The translations under genes were made by a program, and so were the position numbers. From JBOHDX01 sp050700835 (GTDB taxonomy: Bacteria > Actinomycetota > Actinomycetes > Propionibacteriales > Nocardioidaceae): a stretch of 15,684 nucleotides of DNA. The DNA is taken from contig JBOHDX010000045.1 of assembly GCA_050700835.1 (NCBI GenBank), forward strand, positions 1-15,684. The letters are read 5' to 3'. The notes below the pieces were generated by a model, which ran no database searches, was not told the DNA's origin, and saw only the letters and a program-made list of their open reading frames with translations. This document shows positions 13,572 to 15,684 of this stretch, one piece after another; within the stretch, counting starts at the first letter, position 1, and every line of letters begins with the position of its first letter.

Positions 13572-13601
13572 ACCGTACCGGTTGACCCGACCTTTCGTGA
13601 A
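13572..13601 (-). promoter_or_regulatory. Leaderless promoter of the ArsR-type gene
   Basis: On the minus strand TTCACG (13601-13596) and TACGGT (13577-13572) are separated by 18 bases, and the ATG follows the -10 box after seven bases. Most of the -35 box lies in the inverted repeat 13597-13614. Confidence 0.45.
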
Positions 13602-13611
13602 GGAATAGCTT
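13582..13611 (+). promoter_or_regulatory. Leaderless promoter of the MFS gene
   Basis: TTGACC (13582-13587) and TAGCTT (13606-13611) are separated by 18 bases. The -10 ends eight bases before the ATG at 13620, so transcription would start at or beside the start codon. The -10 lies inside the 13597-13614 repeat. Confidence 0.5.
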
Positions 13612-13614
13612 CAC
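13597..13614. promoter_or_regulatory. Operator 1 of the arsR/MFS divergon
   Basis: A perfect inverted repeat GTGAAG-(6 bases)-CTTCAC. It covers the MFS -10 box and most of the arsR -35 box, so one bound dimer would block both promoters. TGAA/TTCA symmetry is common in ArsR-type sites. Confidence 0.65.
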
Positions 13615-13619
13615 ACATT

Positions 13620-13642
13620 ATGAAGCAACCACTTCATGAAGT
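13620..13642. promoter_or_regulatory. Operator 2 of the arsR/MFS divergon
   Basis: A second copy with the same geometry, ATGAAG-(6 bases)-CTTCAT at 13620-13637, is centred 23 bases from operator 1. An overlapping 12-bp palindrome ACTTCATGAAGT lies at 13631-13642. This site includes the first codons of the MFS gene, so a repressor bound here would sit on the transcription start. Confidence 0.6.
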
Positions 13643-15029
13643 GCATCGTCTCCGGATCCCGCGCCGGTTGGGCAGCTCGGTGTGGGCTCACCGAGACGTC
13701 CGCCTACTCGTGCCTGCCCGAGCGCTGTCACTCGCCGGTGACGGCATGGCCCTGATCACCTTGGTGCTGCGGCTGCACGATGCGGGGCATGGTCCGGCCG
13801 CTGTCACCGGACTGTTCTTGTGCTTCACCATCCCCACCGTGCTGACGATCGGCGTGGCTGGGCAGGTGGTCGACACACGCGACTCCCGCCTGGTGCTGGG
13901 CGCTGCGACGGCGGTGCAGGTGCTCGCTTGCGTGGGGTTGGTCTTCGGCGGCAATCTCGTGGCGACCTACGGCTGCGTGCTGCTGCTGCAGCTGGGCGTC
14001 GCCTTCAGCAGCCCGGCCTGGGCGGCGTTGCTGCCACGGATCGTCGGCGACGAACAGCTCGGTCGGGTCGTGGCCTGGCAGCAGGGCCTGGGCGCGGCGA
14101 CCCAGCCAGCCGGTGCCGCGCTGGGCGGTCTGCTCTACGGCATCTTCGGGTCGCAGGTGGCGTTTTGGTGCGACGCAGGCACCTTCGCGCTGCTGCTAGT
14201 GGTGGCATTGTCGGTGCGCACCCGCCGAAGCCCCGATGAGAAGGCCGCGGGTGCGAGTCGGGGAGACGAGCCGGCCGCCCCGAACGCTGCACAGGTACGA
14301 CGGCACGGACACAGATCGCTGCTGGGAATCCGGGTGCTGCGCGCCGACGCCCTGCTGTGGCCGCTGTTCTGCGCGCTCTTACCCTTCATCCTCTTCGTCG
14401 AAGGCGTCAACGTGGTCGAGGTCTTCCTCGCCCGCGACGCGCTGGGCGCCTCGGCGGCCGAGTACGGCCTGGCCGAAGTCGCCTTCGGGATCGGCGCCGT
14501 AGCAGGTTCGGTCGCAGCCGGTCGCATCGAGGGCGACCGCCGACGCGCAAGAGTCACGTTGCTGGGGTTGGGTCTCACCTGCCTCGCAGTCCTCGGTGCC
14601 GGACTGGCACCCACCTTCTCGGTCTACCTCGTCCTCGCCATCCTCATCGGCGGCATGAACACCCTCGCCAACGCCGTCTCCGGCGCCTTGTTCATGACCC
14701 GCAGTCCGGAGCATCAGCGCGGCCGGGTCAGCGCTGCCCTCAACGGCTGCGCGCGACTCGCCTCCACCATCGCCCTCATCGCCGGCGGGCTCGTCGGCAC
14801 CTGGCTCGGACCGCGGCCCACCTTCCTGCTCGGCGGAGCGCTCGGCGCCGCAGTCACCACCGCCGCGGCGCTCTGGCTGAGGATCCGGATCCGGCACCTC
14901 ACAACCGATAGCGCCGACCCGCGGTCCACGGCCGGAGCACACGCACCCACCGCACAATTCGTGTCGGCCATCCGCCAACCCCGCCAGAACGCCGACGGGG
15001 CAGCTGGAACGGCGTCAGAGGAAGCTTGA
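13620..15029 (+). CDS. MFS transporter, probable drug or metabolite exporter
   Basis: A 469-residue membrane protein of usual MFS length. The N-terminal half opens with DVRLLVPARALSLAGDGMAL (26-45), has loop motif A as GQVVDTRDSR (81-90), and further helices to about residue 199. A charged, Ala/Pro-rich cytoplasmic loop spans 200-240; the second half has helices to about 420 and a disordered Thr/Ala tail. The layout resembles MFS_1/MFS_3 drug-efflux proteins, expected to use proton antiport; substrate cannot be told. The frame is open from 13476, but that extension is Arg/Pro-rich and antisense to arsR; ATG 13620 has a well-spaced -10 box and starts just before the first helix. Probably repressed by the divergent ArsR-type protein. 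Confidence 0.88.
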   Translation: MKQPLHEVHRLRIPRRLGSSVWAHRDVRLLVPARALSLAGDGMALITLVLRLHDAGHGPAAVTGLFLCFTIPTVLTIGVAGQVVDTRDSRLVLGAATAVQVLACVGLVFGGNLVATYGCVLLLQLGVAFSSPAWAALLPRIVGDEQLGRVVAWQQGLGAATQPAGAALGGLLYGIFGSQVAFWCDAGTFALLLVVALSVRTRRSPDEKAAGASRGDEPAAPNAAQVRRHGHRSLLGIRVLRADALLWPLFCALLPFILFVEGVNVVEVFLARDALGASAAEYGLAEVAFGIGAVAGSVAAGRIEGDRRRARVTLLGLGLTCLAVLGAGLAPTFSVYLVLAILIGGMNTLANAVSGALFMTRSPEHQRGRVSAALNGCARLASTIALIAGGLVGTWLGPRPTFLLGGALGAAVTTAAALWLRIRIRHLTTDSADPRSTAGAHAPTAQFVSAIRQPRQNADGAAGTASEEA

Positions 15030-15260
15030 GAAGCGCGTCCCGTGACCGGATCCCGCGACGACCCGCCAGCTCTCGGGAAGCCTGCAACAGGCTCTCGGCG
15101 GGACGGCGGGTTCACCCGGCCGTTCTGCTAGAGGCCGGTCTGGTCACCAGGACCAGGGGTCCGCGCACTGCCGATGCGAGGCCCGCCGGTCAGACCCTGA
15201 TCGCCGCGGCCGATGCCCCGGCACGATCGTCCCCATTCGGCGCGGCAGCGGCATCGGACG

Positions 15261-15680
15261 TCAGCCGGGCTGGGTGCTGTCCTTGAGTGATCCCCATCCG
15301 TGCCAACGGTCGACCTCGATCCAGGCAGTCACCCGGCGGCGCTCGCGCGCTGGGTAGTCATGCCCGGTGTAATGCCGAGCCAGCCTGTCGACGTCGGCGA
15401 GGCCGTCGTCCTCACTCAGCTCGGCGACGTGACCGGTGAGGGTGACGTGGGTGTACCACGCGCCTTCGTCGAGCACGGTCAGCGAGATGCGCGGATCGTT
15501 TCGCAGGTGCTCCAGCCGCTTGCGGCCCTCGTCCATGTTGACCATCACCCGGCCGTCCTCCCACAGGTACCAGGTCGCGGCAGACACCGGCTGGCCATCC
15601 GGGCGCAGTGTCGCGATCACAGCCGGGTTCGGCTTGGCCAGCAGCTCGGCGGCCTCTGCAGGCAAGGGTGGTTTCGACAT
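15261..15680 (-). CDS. PPOX-class (split beta-barrel) flavin/F420-dependent protein
   Basis: A 139-residue protein of the pyridoxamine-5'-phosphate-oxidase-like fold. Family features: LLAKPNPAVIATLRPDGQPV (13-32), ATWYLWEDGRVMVNMDEGRK (35-54), then RLEHLRNDPRISLTVLD (55-71) and HVTLTGHVAEL (78-88), with a C-terminal W-I-E-V-D strand and WHGWG. This pattern matches the actinobacterial group annotated as PPOX-class F420-dependent enzymes (TIGR03618-like), which bind F420, FMN or sometimes haem or biliverdin; the cofactor cannot be fixed by eye. The ATG is four bases from the window end, so its ribosome binding site is not visible. Convergent with the MFS gene; the 231-base gap holds no supported gene and no clear terminator. 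Confidence 0.87.
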   Translation of the reverse strand: MSKPPLPAEAAELLAKPNPAVIATLRPDGQPVSAATWYLWEDGRVMVNMDEGRKRLEHLRNDPRISLTVLDEGAWYTHVTLTGHVAELSEDDGLADVDRLARHYTGHDYPARERRRVTAWIEVDRWHGWGSLKDSTQPG

Positions 15681-15684
15681 CGGA

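Noticed and set aside
15125..15160. Imperfect repeat GGTCTGGT/ACCAGGACC as a bidirectional terminator between MFS and PPOX genes
   Set aside because: The arms leave a one-base loop and need a bulge, and there is no T-run on either strand.
1..15684. CRISPR array, tRNA, rRNA or intact insertion sequence
   Set aside because: No regularly spaced repeats, no cloverleaf or conserved rRNA segments and no transposase motifs were found on reading the window.

Overview
The window is about 15.7 kb of GC-rich DNA with the coding style of a mycothiol- and F420-using actinomycete. The clues are a MDMPI-N/TIGR03086-type domain, a PPOX/F420-family flavoprotein, a large LuxR-type ATPase regulator, strong G/C bias at third codon positions and several promoters that appear to drive leaderless mRNAs. 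Genus cannot be read from the sequence. No tRNA, rRNA, CRISPR array or intact insertion sequence was seen. Much of the window consists of small regulator-plus-target modules separated by 300-750 bp stretches without a recognisable gene, which is typical of an accessory region.

Layout. (1) 1-387: a minus-strand VapBC/FitAB-type toxin-antitoxin pair. The toxin is cut by the window edge, and a palindromic operator overlaps the promoter. (2) 773-2327: a TetR regulator with a downstream ABM-like small protein, divergent from a four-helix membrane protein; a perfect palindrome lies in the shared promoter region. (3) 2653-4740: a second TetR of the same subfamily, divergent from a DinB/MDMPI-N-cupin fusion and a RidA-family protein that lacks the usual arginine; three half-sites lie between them. 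(4) 4741-5497: gene-poor, with a 15-bp tandem duplication and a possible decayed reading frame. (5) 5498-11118: the most distinctive unit, a minus-strand set of a LuxR-type (LAL) ATPase regulator, a winged-helix SAM methyltransferase, a possible 21-residue leader ORF, and a 709-residue alpha/beta hydrolase-glycosyltransferase fusion whose nucleophile elbow carries Cys. (6) 11295-12637: an MmcQ/YjbR-family protein and a SIMPL-domain gene broken by a one-base frameshift. (7) 12950-15029: an ArsR-type repressor divergent from an MFS exporter, with inverted repeats covering both promoters. (8) 15261-15680: a PPOX-class flavin/F420 protein.

How the parts work together. Modules 1, 2, 3 and 7 each look like a self-controlled repressor (or antitoxin) next to its target, with the operator placed on promoter elements that can be read directly. 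Module 5 is the best candidate for an undescribed system: a regulator that may sense a ligand through its ATPase/TPR body sits upstream of a methyltransferase and a two-domain hydrolase/glycosyltransferase. This is consistent with tailoring of a small lipid or secondary metabolite, but the substrate cannot be inferred from sequence. All functional statements rest on motif and family recognition by eye; no searches were run.
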